Source of the DNA: Mucilaginibacter phenanthrenivorans
GTDB lineage: Bacteria > Bacteroidota > Bacteroidia > Sphingobacteriales > Sphingobacteriaceae
Direction of reading: 5' to 3'
Assembly (NCBI RefSeq): GCF_024721155.1
Contig: NZ_JAHVAP010000014.1
Location: forward strand, 62,001 to 126,000
DNA length: 64,000 nt
Shown here: piece by piece, positions 9,061 through 17,820 of the stretch
How positions within the stretch are numbered: position 1 is the stretch's first letter
Layout of the letters: each line of letters starts with the position of its first letter
The notes under the pieces: generated by a model
Told to the model about the DNA's origin: nothing
Seen by the model: the letters and a program-made list of their open reading frames with translations, nothing else
Database searches by the model: none
Translations under genes and position numbers: made by a program

Positions 9061-9948
9061 ATGAAAATCACAACCACAGGCTCATTAGGAAATGTAGCCA
9101 AACCATTAGTAAAAAAGCTGATCGCAGCCGGACATGAAGTAACCGTGATCAGTACTAAAGATGACCGTAAAAGCCAAATTGAGGCTTTAGGCGCAAAGCC
9201 AGCGGTCGGTTCTATTAGCGACGAAGCATTTTTGACTGAAGCTTTCAAAGGTGCGGACGCGGTTTATACCATGATGCCGCCATCAATGGGGCCAGGTAAT
9301 ATGATACAGAACATTGCTGATGCGGGGCAAGCATACGCGAACGCTATTAAAACGGCAGGCGTAACGCGCGTAGTCATGCTAAGCAGCGTTGGCGCTGATG
9401 CTACTGAAGGTACCGGCCCGGTACAAGGTGTTCATCGTGTTGAAAAGATATTACAGGGGTTAGAAGGGGTGAATGTGACCGTATTAAGATCTGGATTTTT
9501 CTATATTAATTTTCTGAGAGATATCTCGTTGATCAAAAGCAGGAATATCTTCGGCAACAACTATAGCGGTAATGACCGGTTAGCTCTTACACATCCTGAA
9601 GATCTTTCGACGGCTCTTGCAGAGGAATTGCAATCTGCGGGAAACGGCTTTGAAGTGAAGTACATGGTGAGTGATGTTTCGACTGGAGACGAGATAGCAG
9701 GATTATTCGGTCAGGTCATTGGAAAACCGGAACTGGTTTGGACGCATATACCCGATGAACAATTAAAGCAAGGCATGCTTGCCGGAGGATTGCCGCCTGA
9801 ATTAGTCGGCCTGATTGTCGAAATGGGCCAGGGCGTAAGGGCAGGTATTATTACCAAAGACTTTTTTGCCAGCGGTGCAAAGGTAGCCGGCCAAACCAAG
9901 TTGGAGCAGTTTGCTGAAGAATTTAAAGCTGCGTATCTGCACGCTTAA
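9061..9948 (+). CDS. NmrA-like NAD(P)-binding protein
   Basis: A 295-residue atypical short-chain dehydrogenase-like protein. The Rossmann glycine motif is TGSLGNVAKPLVKKL at the N-terminus, followed by a typical TMMPPSM segment and VVMLSSVGAD. The LRSGFFYINF region matches the NmrA/azoreductase-like group. Members act as redox sensors or quinone/azo reductases. It sits between two genes carrying premature stops yet is itself intact. Confidence 0.82.
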   Translation: MKITTTGSLGNVAKPLVKKLIAAGHEVTVISTKDDRKSQIEALGAKPAVGSISDEAFLTEAFKGADAVYTMMPPSMGPGNMIQNIADAGQAYANAIKTAGVTRVVMLSSVGADATEGTGPVQGVHRVEKILQGLEGVNVTVLRSGFFYINFLRDISLIKSRNIFGNNYSGNDRLALTHPEDLSTALAEELQSAGNGFEVKYMVSDVSTGDEIAGLFGQVIGKPELVWTHIPDEQLKQGMLAGGLPPELVGLIVEMGQGVRAGIITKDFFASGAKVAGQTKLEQFAEEFKAAYLHA

Positions 9949-9977
9949 CCTTATTTGTCTACAACAACTCACAAAAC

Positions 9978-10478
9978 ATGGAAGCAAACAAAAGTGAAAT
10001 TTTAAAGATTGCCAGGGTACTGGAGACTATAAACGTTCCGATCAAAGTTGCGTTCAATTACATTCAGCCTGTTCCTTTACAAAATCTCTTCCGGGGATAC
10101 AATAATATCCCGGCAATCGAAAAAACAAATGAATCAGAGAAATGGATCAGAGCGGGTTTATCCCGCACGGTAACTTTTGCTGACGGCAACACGGCAACGG
10201 AAAATATGCTGTATGTAGACGCGCCAAGTTATTTTTCTTATAAAATTGAGAACTTCACCGCTGAGGGGCTGAGCAGTCTGGTCGAAAGTATTGAGGGAGC
10301 CTGGGTATTTATCGGCCTTGAGGAAAATAAAGTACTGATCGACTGAAAATATATCATTACTCCGAAGAATGATGAAGCTGCAAAAGTAATTCAGGGGAAT
10401 CTTTTGCCGGACTTCCAGGGTATGCTTGAACAAGGGATTAGAATTTGCAAAGAAAACCTGGAGGCCGGAAAAATTTGA
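9978..10478 (+). pseudogene. SRPBCC (polyketide cyclase-like) protein with an in-frame TGA
   Basis: The frame runs 166 residues if the TGA at 10344-10346 is read through. Residues 1-122 contain the SRPBCC pattern (SRTVTFADGNT, then EGAWVFIGLEE). After the stop the same frame continues with KYIITPKND and a normal-looking amphipathic C-terminal helix to a TGA at 10476-10478. Relatives have Trp at the stop (IDWKY), so TGG to TGA explains it. The helix that closes the hydrophobic cavity would be lost in the truncated product. This is the second nonsense change in this operon. Confidence 0.75.
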
Positions 10479-10694
10479 CAGAATCTGAGCTAATAGCTGG
10501 TTGTCCTGCTATCCGATTTTTTGATTGTTAGCCCTGGTTGGGCTCGAACCTGGGACCATAATTCAAAAAGTTGCGAAATTAGGCCAAAAGCGCTATTTTT
10601 GTACAAGTCAGAGAGGTGATACCCAAAGCGGCTACCAAGCCTTTTGTGTACCTCGTAGTAATTGAGGATAATTTCCTCAAATCTTCCATGAAAT

Positions 10695-10722
10695 GGTTCG
10701 AGAAGCCCCCAGTTGGGCGCAC
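10695..10722 (+). other. Degenerate tRNA 3' end
   Basis: GGTTCGAG followed, after a few inserted bases, by CCCAGTTGGGCGCAC resembles the T loop and 3' acceptor strand of the tRNA-Met at 6584-6657 (GGTTCGAGCCCAGGTGGGCGCAC). No matching 5' half is present nearby. It is followed directly by a tRNA-type terminator, which supports it as a remnant rather than chance. Confidence 0.45.
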
Positions 10723-10725
10723 GAT

Positions 10726-10755
10726 AAAAGCCTCTTAGTTTGCTAAGGGGCTTTT
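10726..10755 (+). terminator. Intrinsic terminator after the tRNA remnant
   Basis: AAAAGCCTCTTAG and CTAAGGGGCTTTT form a 13-bp stem (one G-T) around TTTG, with T-rich bases after it. The core CCTCTTAG/CTAAGGGG is the same as in the hairpin at 22328-22354. Confidence 0.75.
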
Positions 10756-10928
10756 GTTTTCGGGGGCACTCTTAATCTACTGGCAGGACAGTAACCTAAC
10801 ATTCACCATAGAAGGGCCGTAGTGACGATATAACCTCCACAAATAGGAGCACGTAGCTATAATCCAGGGACATCGAGGCTTTTTAGAATTATTGTTTACT
10901 TTTAACAAATCAATTAACCTCCCATACC

Positions 10929-11291
10929 ATGAAAAGAAAAATACTAACAACAGTGGCTTTACTCCTTTCCTTTGGGGTGGCATTCGCATATTTTGCGGGC
11001 ATAGATGGCAAATGGTCCGCTATGCTGAAGGGGCCAGATGGAAACGAATTCCCGATAACTTACACTTTTAAATCAAATGGCACGGCGCTCACGGGCACAG
11101 TAACCTCCTCGATAGGCAGCTTCGATATTTCGGATGGCATAGTGAAAGGCGACAGCTTATGGTTCACTGCTAACATCAATACCATGAAAATTAAAAACAA
11201 AGGCAGATACTATGCCGATGGTGACTCAATAAGCCTGCGGGTAGGCACCAGATCAACGCATACTACATTGAAACGCGCCATGGATAAATGA
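10929..11291 (+). CDS. Small secreted beta-rich protein of unknown function
   Basis: A 120-residue protein with a signal peptide (about residues 1-20, ending GVAFA). The mature part begins with DGKWSAMLKGPDGNEFPITY and is almost all alternating short strands, as in the small periplasmic barrel-like proteins common in Bacteroidota. No catalytic motif is visible. It stands alone, in front of the convergent LytTR regulator gene. Confidence 0.7.
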   Translation: MKRKILTTVALLLSFGVAFAYFAGIDGKWSAMLKGPDGNEFPITYTFKSNGTALTGTVTSSIGSFDISDGIVKGDSLWFTANINTMKIKNKGRYYADGDSISLRVGTRSTHTTLKRAMDK

Positions 11292-11363
11292 ATCATCTAT
11301 TCATCCTATAAAACACAATCAAAGCCACGACCATTTCTCTCAGTTTTTTTGACTGATCCACTA

Positions 11364-12071
11364 TTACCCTTTTAAACGCTTCGTAACCAATTCTTTATAG
11401 GTGTCACCGATGGGCAGTTCGGTCTTACCGATCTCCACATCGCTCATAGTGAAAGCCGATACCTGTTTCAGATTGACGATGAACGACCGGTGTATGCGCA
11501 AAAAGCCCTTAGGCGAAAGTTCGTTTTCCATATCCCCGATCCTGCATTTGGTCAGGATAGTATCATCTGTCGTGATGATTTTTATATAATCCTTCAGGCT
11601 TTCGATATATAGAATGTCGTCTGTACTGATCCTGACGGTACGGTAACCCGATTTGATGGATATGCCCGACGGTTCGCCTGCACCTGGAGCAGCGGGAACA
11701 ATTTCGGATTGTTTATCCTGCCGCAGGTAACGTTCAATGGCTTTGAAGAAACGGTCGAAAGTAATTGGTTTCAGCAGGTAATCCACAATATCCAGGTCAT
11801 AACCCTCCAGTGCGTATTCCCGGTAAGCTGTAGTAATGATCACCTTCGGTGGGTAGCGCAGCGTTTTCAGGAAATCGATGCCGCTAATCGCCGGCATCCT
11901 GATATCAAGAAACATCAGGTCAACGTTCTTATTTTTTAGTACTTCCAGGGCTTTCAGCGCGTTCGGGCAGGTCCCGGTCACCTCCAGAAAGTCAAGCTGC
12001 CCTACGTGTTTTTGAAGCAGCGAAATTGCCAGGGGCTCGTCATCAACCAATAAGCACCTAATTTTTTTCAT
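11364..12071 (-). CDS. LytTR-type response regulator
   Basis: A 235-residue regulator. The N-terminal receiver has the acidic pair in LLVDDEPLA and the phospho-acceptor Asp in LMFLDIRMPAISG. The C-terminal LytTR DNA-binding domain covers about residues 135-233 (YIESLKDYIKI, then FLRIHRSFIVNL). It overlaps the histidine kinase gene by 14 bases, so the two are co-translated and form a pair. The outer-membrane barrel gene divergent from them is the obvious target. Confidence 0.92.
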   Translation of the reverse strand: MKKIRCLLVDDEPLAISLLQKHVGQLDFLEVTGTCPNALKALEVLKNKNVDLMFLDIRMPAISGIDFLKTLRYPPKVIITTAYREYALEGYDLDIVDYLLKPITFDRFFKAIERYLRQDKQSEIVPAAPGAGEPSGISIKSGYRTVRISTDDILYIESLKDYIKIITTDDTILTKCRIGDMENELSPKGFLRIHRSFIVNLKQVSAFTMSDVEIGKTELPIGDTYKELVTKRLKG

Positions 12072-13167
12072 CTACTGCTGTTTGATGTTTCAGATCGATT
12101 GTTAAATTTACTTCAAAAGATTGAGTTTGACGGTTGACATCCAGTGCATAACCTTTTCCATAAATAAGGTCCAGTTGTTTGCGCAGGTTATTTAATCCTA
12201 TCCTGTATGCCGATAAATTTTCAATACCATTTTTTTGTCCGGCGACTGTATTCGATATATTGAAAATGAAGTTTTGCTCATTTACCTGCAGGTCAATATC
12301 AATTACAGGAGCACCTGTATCATCGCTGGCACCATGTTTAAAAGCATTTTCGACCAGCGAAAGCAGTATTAACGGGGCGATAACTATTTGGTGGTCAACT
12401 CTCTCATTAAAATTTACGGTTAGCCGCTTATCATACCTTAATTTCTCCAGCTCGATATAATTCCTGATCAAAGCTACCTCTGCAGATAGGGGCACAAACT
12501 GCGTATCACAGCGGTATAAAATATGGTCAAGTATATCAGCGAGCCGGGCAATAGCCTCGGATGTCACCGGCGATGATGTAAAAGAAAGCGAATAAATATT
12601 GTTGAGTGTATTGAACAGGAAATGAGGGTTTAATTGAGCTTTTAATAGTTTCAATTCCGCCTTTGACTTCTCCTTTTCCAACCTGAGCGCCTTTTGCTGC
12701 GTTTCGTATTGATCGGTCAATAATTTCAGGAACAGGAAAACGATGGCAATGGATAGGTTTCTAAAAAAATAAACATAGAATAACCTTCCCAGATTCGTGA
12801 ATACCTCATGCAGGTTTTCAAAGGCTTTGGGCGGAATGCCGGATAATGGCTCATAAACATGTAAGTTGAGTAAACGGGCAAGGGCGCAGATCAGGTACAT
12901 GCCTGCTATGGTATAAATACTCATCTGAACCGGCTTTCGGGAATTTAGAAATCCGGGAATGACAAAATAAGCCAGGAAATAAGCTGTCATGATCTGCGTA
13001 ATGAGCGTAACAGCATGAAACAGCAGCCGATTAGCAGAGAACCAGCCATCGGAGAACTGGTAACTTTCTTCCATCGTAGCCACCAGTAAGGCAGATATCC
13101 AAAACCAAATATGGCTTAAGACCTTGTTCTGTCGATGAAACGCAATGATTCTGGCGGTGAAATTCAT
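12058..13167 (-). CDS. LytS-type membrane sensor histidine kinase
   Basis: About 369 residues with four predicted membrane segments in the first half, a short coiled coil (about residues 150-180) and the His_kinase domain motif LKAQLNPHFLFNTLNNIYSL carrying the phospho-accepting His. The C-terminal ATPase part has LVENAFKHG and the GIGLNNLRKQLDLIYG motif. The ATG at 13167 is preferred; an in-frame ATG at 13200 is possible. Partner: the overlapping LytTR regulator. The signal it senses is unknown. Confidence 0.9.
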   Translation of the reverse strand: MNFTARIIAFHRQNKVLSHIWFWISALLVATMEESYQFSDGWFSANRLLFHAVTLITQIMTAYFLAYFVIPGFLNSRKPVQMSIYTIAGMYLICALARLLNLHVYEPLSGIPPKAFENLHEVFTNLGRLFYVYFFRNLSIAIVFLFLKLLTDQYETQQKALRLEKEKSKAELKLLKAQLNPHFLFNTLNNIYSLSFTSSPVTSEAIARLADILDHILYRCDTQFVPLSAEVALIRNYIELEKLRYDKRLTVNFNERVDHQIVIAPLILLSLVENAFKHGASDDTGAPVIDIDLQVNEQNFIFNISNTVAGQKNGIENLSAYRIGLNNLRKQLDLIYGKGYALDVNRQTQSFEVNLTIDLKHQTAVDEKN

Positions 13168-13370
13168 GATCACCAAGTTTACGTTTTTTTGGCGATTCAA
13201 AGCGGCAACTGTCGACCAACAGGCAAAACCGCCCCCTGAATACCAGCAATTGGCCGCCCGGCTGGGTCTATCGGTTCAATTGGCCTTTATAGATGCGGGC
13301 GATCCTTATTCGCCTGCTTTCAAAATTTTGATATGGTTTAACGGGTATCATTGGTCAAAATTTACGTCCG

Positions 13371-15812
13371 ATGAAATCAATGTTCCGGCTGCTATCAATA
13401 TTTTCCGTCATCTATATTGTGTCAACGTCCCTCATTTATGGACAGTGCATCATCAAAGGTAAGGTAACCGACGAGAAAAAATTACCCATGCCGTCGGTTA
13501 GTATCCGGCTAAAAAAGCTTCCCGACACCATCCTTTATAAAGCCACATCCACAGATTTGTCAGGAAATTTCACCTTTAATAACTTACCGCAAGGCAGCTA
13601 TACGCTTGAAGCTGATCTTATGGGTTACCTTTCCGTTGTCAAGCGTGGGCTGACGATCAATCCAACTGATACTGTTCTTGATATTGGTTTGCTGCAATTA
13701 GTTCCATCTGCAAAAATGCTCGGCGAGGTTGCAATCACTGCGCGAACCCCATTGATCGAAAAACAGATTGACAAAACGGTTGTTAATGTGGATCAGAATA
13801 TCGCCAATACCGGCACCAATGTCTTAGAGTTACTGAAGAAATTGCCCGGCGTTCAGATAACGCCTGACGGGCAGATCACCCTTAACGGCAAATCGGGGGT
13901 TAATGTGATCATGGATGGAAAAACGACCTATTTGTCTGCTGATGACCTGGCCAATCTTTTGACCAATACGCCGTCGTCAGACATTCAAAAGATCGAGATC
14001 ATGACCAATCCATCGGCAAAATATGATGCCGAGGGCACTGGTGGTATCATTAATATTATACGGAAAAAGACTACAAAAAGCGGATTTAACGGAAGCCTCA
14101 CAGCCGGTTTTGGCCTGGGGCCGCACTATGACCGGTACAATAGCAGCCTTGTATTAAATTTTAAAACCAACAAGTACAATTTATATTTGAATAACAGCTA
14201 TGGTTATAGCAAAGGATTTAGCACAGGTAACGGCGTCAGCGATATCATGAACAACAATGCTTTATCTTCTGAACAAGTCTCAACAAATACGGGTCTAACG
14301 ATCAATAAAGCGCTCAATTCCTCAGCCGGACTGGACCTTTATCTTTCAAAAAGGACGATATTAACCTTGACAGGCAACGTCTCGGAGCGGAGATATAATA
14401 ATAACCTGACTTCGGTGATGGCCTTCGCTGACAGCAACCGGAATAAGACCGGCAGCGAAAAATTTTCGGCATTAAACCTCGACAAGCCCCTCAATTTCAA
14501 CACTGGGGTTCAATTAACACACAAACTCGATACAACGGGCAGGCAGTGGTCGGCAGATATTGATTATGCCAATTACAGGTACAGGCCCGAGCAGTATAAT
14601 TCCGGCGTTAACTACAACCCTTCAGGGAGTTTTTTGAGCCAGGATAATGAATTGATCGACGAGTCGAGGACGCTGCATATTTTTGGCATAAGAGCCGATT
14701 ATGTCCAGCCTTTGCCCGGTAACGGCAAGTTGGAAACGGGGCTAAAATCGAGCTATGTGAAAACTTTTAATAACAGTATTTATTACAACCAGTTAGACGG
14801 GCAAAATGTGATCGATCCAGCATTGGGCGATGATGATATCAACACCGAAAATATCAATGCGGCCTATATCAATTTTAACAGGCAATACCATAAATTGATG
14901 GTGCAGGCAGGTTTGCGGGCCGAACAAACGGTTATGAAAGGACAGCAGTTATTTACTAACGCCTCAGTCGATCAAAATTATTTCGGATTATTCCCAACGC
15001 TTTTTCTTAGCTACAAACTTAACGATCAGAATACCTTTAATTTTCAATTCGGACGTAGGACCGATCGCCCGGACTATCACGAATATATCCCTTTCCGAAG
15101 ACCGCTTTCGGCAACAATTTCTTTCCAGGGGAACCCTAATCTAAAGCCCGACTTTAACTGGCATTCGGAACTCACCTGGTCATGGCAGAATACTTTTTTT
15201 ATCACGGCAGCTTACGACATCGACCGGAATTACATGCGCACGCTTTATTATCTCGATTCCAACAAAACAACTATTACCCGCATGCCTACGAACATACAGG
15301 GTGCGCACTCGTGGAATGTAAATGTTAGTTTTAATAAGGAACTAGCCAAATGGTTCACAACCAACACCACGGTTACGATCTATCAGAATTCGTTCAACGG
15401 TAGTACAGTAAATGGCTTCAGCCTGGACGACCCCGGTTTTGCCACCATCGATCTTGTTACCAATAACAGTTTCCGCTGCAGCGATAAATTATCGATGGAG
15501 GCCGATTTTGAATATGAGTCCAAACGCCAGTTCGTCGGTTCTATATTTGGCGCCTATTCAATTCTAAGCCTTGCTGTTAAACAAAAGCTATTTCATGACC
15601 AGGGCTCGATCACCATCAATGCCAACAACGTGTTGAATACAGAAAACAGGGGCGTCACCGATCATTATTTCAATCTTAACCAATACGGATATTCGTATAT
15701 TTATTCAAGAGCAATTATCGTAACTTTCAACTACAGGTTTGGCAGCGGCAAACTAACCAAAACGCAAAGCAAATCGGGCTCCGAAGAAGAGCAACACCGG
15801 GCAGGAAATTGA
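13371..15812 (+). CDS. Outer-membrane beta-barrel protein (TonB-receptor-like)
   Basis: An 813-residue protein with signal peptide (about 1-24), a carboxypeptidase-regulatory-like domain (about 25-110; GKVTDEKKLPMPSVSI), a plug-like domain (EKQIDKTVVNVDQNI, LLKKLPGVQI, IMTNPSAKYDAEGTGGIINI) and a long barrel of alternating aromatic strands ending in YSRAIIVTFNYRF. It resembles the Bacteroidota OMP_b-brl_3 family, for which transport or surface roles are assumed. A second ATG at 13380 is possible. It is divergent from a LytS/LytTR pair that may regulate it. A related protein starts at 62109. Confidence 0.88.
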   Translation: MKSMFRLLSIFSVIYIVSTSLIYGQCIIKGKVTDEKKLPMPSVSIRLKKLPDTILYKATSTDLSGNFTFNNLPQGSYTLEADLMGYLSVVKRGLTINPTDTVLDIGLLQLVPSAKMLGEVAITARTPLIEKQIDKTVVNVDQNIANTGTNVLELLKKLPGVQITPDGQITLNGKSGVNVIMDGKTTYLSADDLANLLTNTPSSDIQKIEIMTNPSAKYDAEGTGGIINIIRKKTTKSGFNGSLTAGFGLGPHYDRYNSSLVLNFKTNKYNLYLNNSYGYSKGFSTGNGVSDIMNNNALSSEQVSTNTGLTINKALNSSAGLDLYLSKRTILTLTGNVSERRYNNNLTSVMAFADSNRNKTGSEKFSALNLDKPLNFNTGVQLTHKLDTTGRQWSADIDYANYRYRPEQYNSGVNYNPSGSFLSQDNELIDESRTLHIFGIRADYVQPLPGNGKLETGLKSSYVKTFNNSIYYNQLDGQNVIDPALGDDDINTENINAAYINFNRQYHKLMVQAGLRAEQTVMKGQQLFTNASVDQNYFGLFPTLFLSYKLNDQNTFNFQFGRRTDRPDYHEYIPFRRPLSATISFQGNPNLKPDFNWHSELTWSWQNTFFITAAYDIDRNYMRTLYYLDSNKTTITRMPTNIQGAHSWNVNVSFNKELAKWFTTNTTVTIYQNSFNGSTVNGFSLDDPGFATIDLVTNNSFRCSDKLSMEADFEYESKRQFVGSIFGAYSILSLAVKQKLFHDQGSITINANNVLNTENRGVTDHYFNLNQYGYSYIYSRAIIVTFNYRFGSGKLTKTQSKSGSEEEQHRAGN

Positions 15813-16111
15813 AACTCCTTTTATTTTTATCCAATCGAGCTACGTACATCCCCTATTTAATATCAGATGTTCATTTGACTTGCCAAAATCCCTCAACAGA
15901 TCAGTAACAAGCCGCGTATCATCCAAAAAATGGTGCGAAAGTGCAGTTAGTGCGTGCCCAAATTGGCTTCTTAAAATACCCTATGCGCTTGAGCCCTTTT
16001 CTGGCTTTAAGTCAACAATATTATATTTGCATATGCCACAAACAACTGTAAGTTGGAAAGGTGCTAACAAGGGGATAAATTGAAAATTTAAAAAAAATAA
16101 AAATCAAACCC
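15813..16111 (+). other. Spacer with a candidate promoter
   Basis: TATATTTG at 16022-16029 fits the -7 box for the DHFR-like gene, although the -33 region is weak. A 67-codon open frame at 15880-16083 has low-complexity, family-free sequence and is not accepted as a gene. Confidence 0.4.
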
Positions 16112-16666
16112 ATGAGAAAAGTCATGTTCGCGATGAATATCAGTATTGACGGCTATTACGAGCACACTCATTTCAGCCCAAATGATGAACTCATGGAGTA
16201 TTTTACCCAGCTAATGCACGATACCGGCGTGATTGTATACGGCCGTAAAACTTATGAGTTAATGATTCCTTATTGGCCGGAAGTCGCCAAAAATGGGTCT
16301 GACAGGCCCAGCGATATTGCCTTTGCCAAAGCCATGATCCCCATTGAAAAAATCGTCTTTTCGCGAACACTCAAAGATGCCACGGAAAATACAAGAATAG
16401 TCAGTGAAAATCCCGAAGGCCTGATCCGCGAATTGAAACAGCATCCCGGAAAAAAAATTGCCTTCAGCAGCACCAGCCTGCTTCCGAGCCTGCTGGGTCT
16501 TGGCCTGATCGATGAGCTTTACTTAGTCATCCACCCGGTTTTGGCAGGAGAAAACAAACGCTTATTTGAGAACTTCCTGGTTTCGGAAAAACTGAACTTC
16601 AAACTGGAGCATACCCAGCTATTCAAATCCGGCGCAATAGCCCTTCATTACCAGAAAAATGAATAA
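16112..16666 (+). CDS. Dihydrofolate reductase family protein (RibD C-terminal-like)
   Basis: A 184-residue protein with the DHFR/RibD_C fold pattern: MFAMNISIDGYYE at the start, VIVYGRKTYELM for the nucleotide-binding region, KIAFSSTSLLPSLLGLGLIDELYLVIHP towards the end (here abbreviated by its positions, about residues 115-150). These proteins are usually annotated as reductases, but true folate activity is unproven. It overlaps the DUF2200 gene by eight bases, so the two form an operon. Confidence 0.85.
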   Translation: MRKVMFAMNISIDGYYEHTHFSPNDELMEYFTQLMHDTGVIVYGRKTYELMIPYWPEVAKNGSDRPSDIAFAKAMIPIEKIVFSRTLKDATENTRIVSENPEGLIRELKQHPGKKIAFSSTSLLPSLLGLGLIDELYLVIHPVLAGENKRLFENFLVSEKLNFKLEHTQLFKSGAIALHYQKNE

Positions 16667-17021
16667 CAATAATACGCACGATGAACGCATCGCCAAAATG
16701 AGCCTTGCCTCCGTCTATCCCTTATATCTTGCCAAGGTAGAAAAGAAAGGCCGGACAAAAGAAGAATTGGACCAGGTCATCACCTGGCTGACCGGCTTTA
16801 GCGCTGGTCAGCTCAAGGACCTGATCAACAAAAAAGTAACATTTGAAACCTTCTTTGGGCAGGCTTCGCTCCATCCCAACGCCCCGCTCATTACCGGACT
16901 CATCTGCGGCTATCGCGTAGAAGAAATTGAAAATCCGTTAACACAGCAAGTCAGGTACCTGGATAAGCTAGTTGATGAGCTAGCCAAAGGCAGGAAAATG
17001 GGAAAAATATTGAGAAGTTAA
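16659..17021 (+). CDS. DUF2200 family protein
   Basis: A 120-residue protein matching the DUF2200 pattern along its length: RIAKMSLASVYPLYLAKVEK, GRTKEELDQVITWLTG, VTFETFFGQA, PNAPLITGLICGYRVEEIE and the C-terminal YLDKLVDELAKGRKMGKILR. The family is small, cytoplasmic and of unknown function. Its start lies inside the 3' end of the DHFR-like gene. Confidence 0.85.
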   Translation: MNNNNTHDERIAKMSLASVYPLYLAKVEKKGRTKEELDQVITWLTGFSAGQLKDLINKKVTFETFFGQASLHPNAPLITGLICGYRVEEIENPLTQQVRYLDKLVDELAKGRKMGKILRS

Positions 17022-17130
17022 ATTCAGGCCTCCACGTTATTATTAGCCAGGGTTTTGAACCGTTCGCCATGTTTTTGTGCGACGTTAACGTCACTTTTTA
17101 CTGATCACATAAAAAATAGGGCTTGTTTTT

Positions 17131-17820
17131 CTATCTAAGTTTACTCATCAGGCTATCCCTGTAAACTTTGCCTACCGGAAGCTTTTTACCTGCGATAGAT
17201 ACTTCGTTTCCTTCAAGGTATTTAATAGCCTTGAGCGAGGCTATATACGACTTATGGATGCGGGCAAACTTAGAAGCAGGCAACTGAAGTTCAAACTGGG
17301 TGAGTGTTTGTTTGGACATCACGCGCTCCTGCCCGGTATAAATAAAAATATAATTCCCGTAGGCTTCAATGTAGCTAATGTCATCGAAAAAAATTTTGGT
17401 TAGTTTTTTGTCGGATTTAACCATGAGAAATAGTTCCTCTTGTTTGGCTGTCGGGGCCGTCTCGCTGGTTTTGCCGACAGCCTTTTCGGTGGCTTGTACA
17501 AAGCGCGGGAAAGAAAATGGTTTAAGCAGGTAATCAGTCACTGACAGTTCGAAACCTTCGAGCGCATATTCCGGGTAAGCGGAGGTTATAATTACGGCAG
17601 GATACTTTTTAAGCGAGCGCAGCATTTCAAAACCGGTGAGGCGCGGCATATTGATATCGAGGATGATGAGGTCAATGTCATTTGCATTTAGCACCCGCAT
17701 AGCTTCAAAGGCATCTTCGCAGCTAGCTACCAGGGTTAAATAAGGCACCTGCTCAATGTAGTTCTTGAGGATGTCCCTTGCGATGGGTTCGTCGTCGACG
17801 ACAATGCAGTTAATATTCAT
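17131..17820 (-). CDS. LytTR-type response regulator
   Basis: A 229-residue regulator with receiver domain (VVDDEPIARDIL; phospho-acceptor in LIILDINMPRLTG) and a C-terminal LytTR domain (YIEAYGNYIFIYTG, ARIHKSYIASLKAI). The start codon overlaps the stop codon of the kinase gene by one base (TAATG), so they are translationally coupled. It is the second such pair in the window and is only moderately similar to the first. Confidence 0.92.
   Translation of the reverse strand: MNINCIVVDDEPIARDILKNYIEQVPYLTLVASCEDAFEAMRVLNANDIDLIILDINMPRLTGFEMLRSLKKYPAVIITSAYPEYALEGFELSVTDYLLKPFSFPRFVQATEKAVGKTSETAPTAKQEELFLMVKSDKKLTKIFFDDISYIEAYGNYIFIYTGQERVMSKQTLTQFELQLPASKFARIHKSYIASLKAIKYLEGNEVSIAGKKLPVGKVYRDSLMSKLR

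Larger units (their letters stand above)
10479..10928 (+). other. Spacer with degraded tRNA pieces
   Basis: No supported gene in 450 bases. On the minus strand 10529-10560 reads like a tRNA T arm (GGTTCGAGCCCA). A good promoter match lies at 10571-10601 (TTG, 20 bases, TATTTTTG). The 10695-10722 piece and the terminator at 10726-10755 are listed separately. A stretch on the minus strand stays open for about 90 codons without an ATG and is not called a gene. Confidence 0.5.

Noticed and set aside
10494..10770. Open minus-strand frame of about 90 codons containing EEIILNYYEVHKRLG, recalling GxxExxY proteins
   Set aside because: It has no start codon, the second half of the family signature is missing, and it overlaps tRNA-like remnants and a terminator.
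15880..16083. 67-codon frame before the DHFR-like gene
   Set aside because: No family, and it covers the likely promoter of the next gene.
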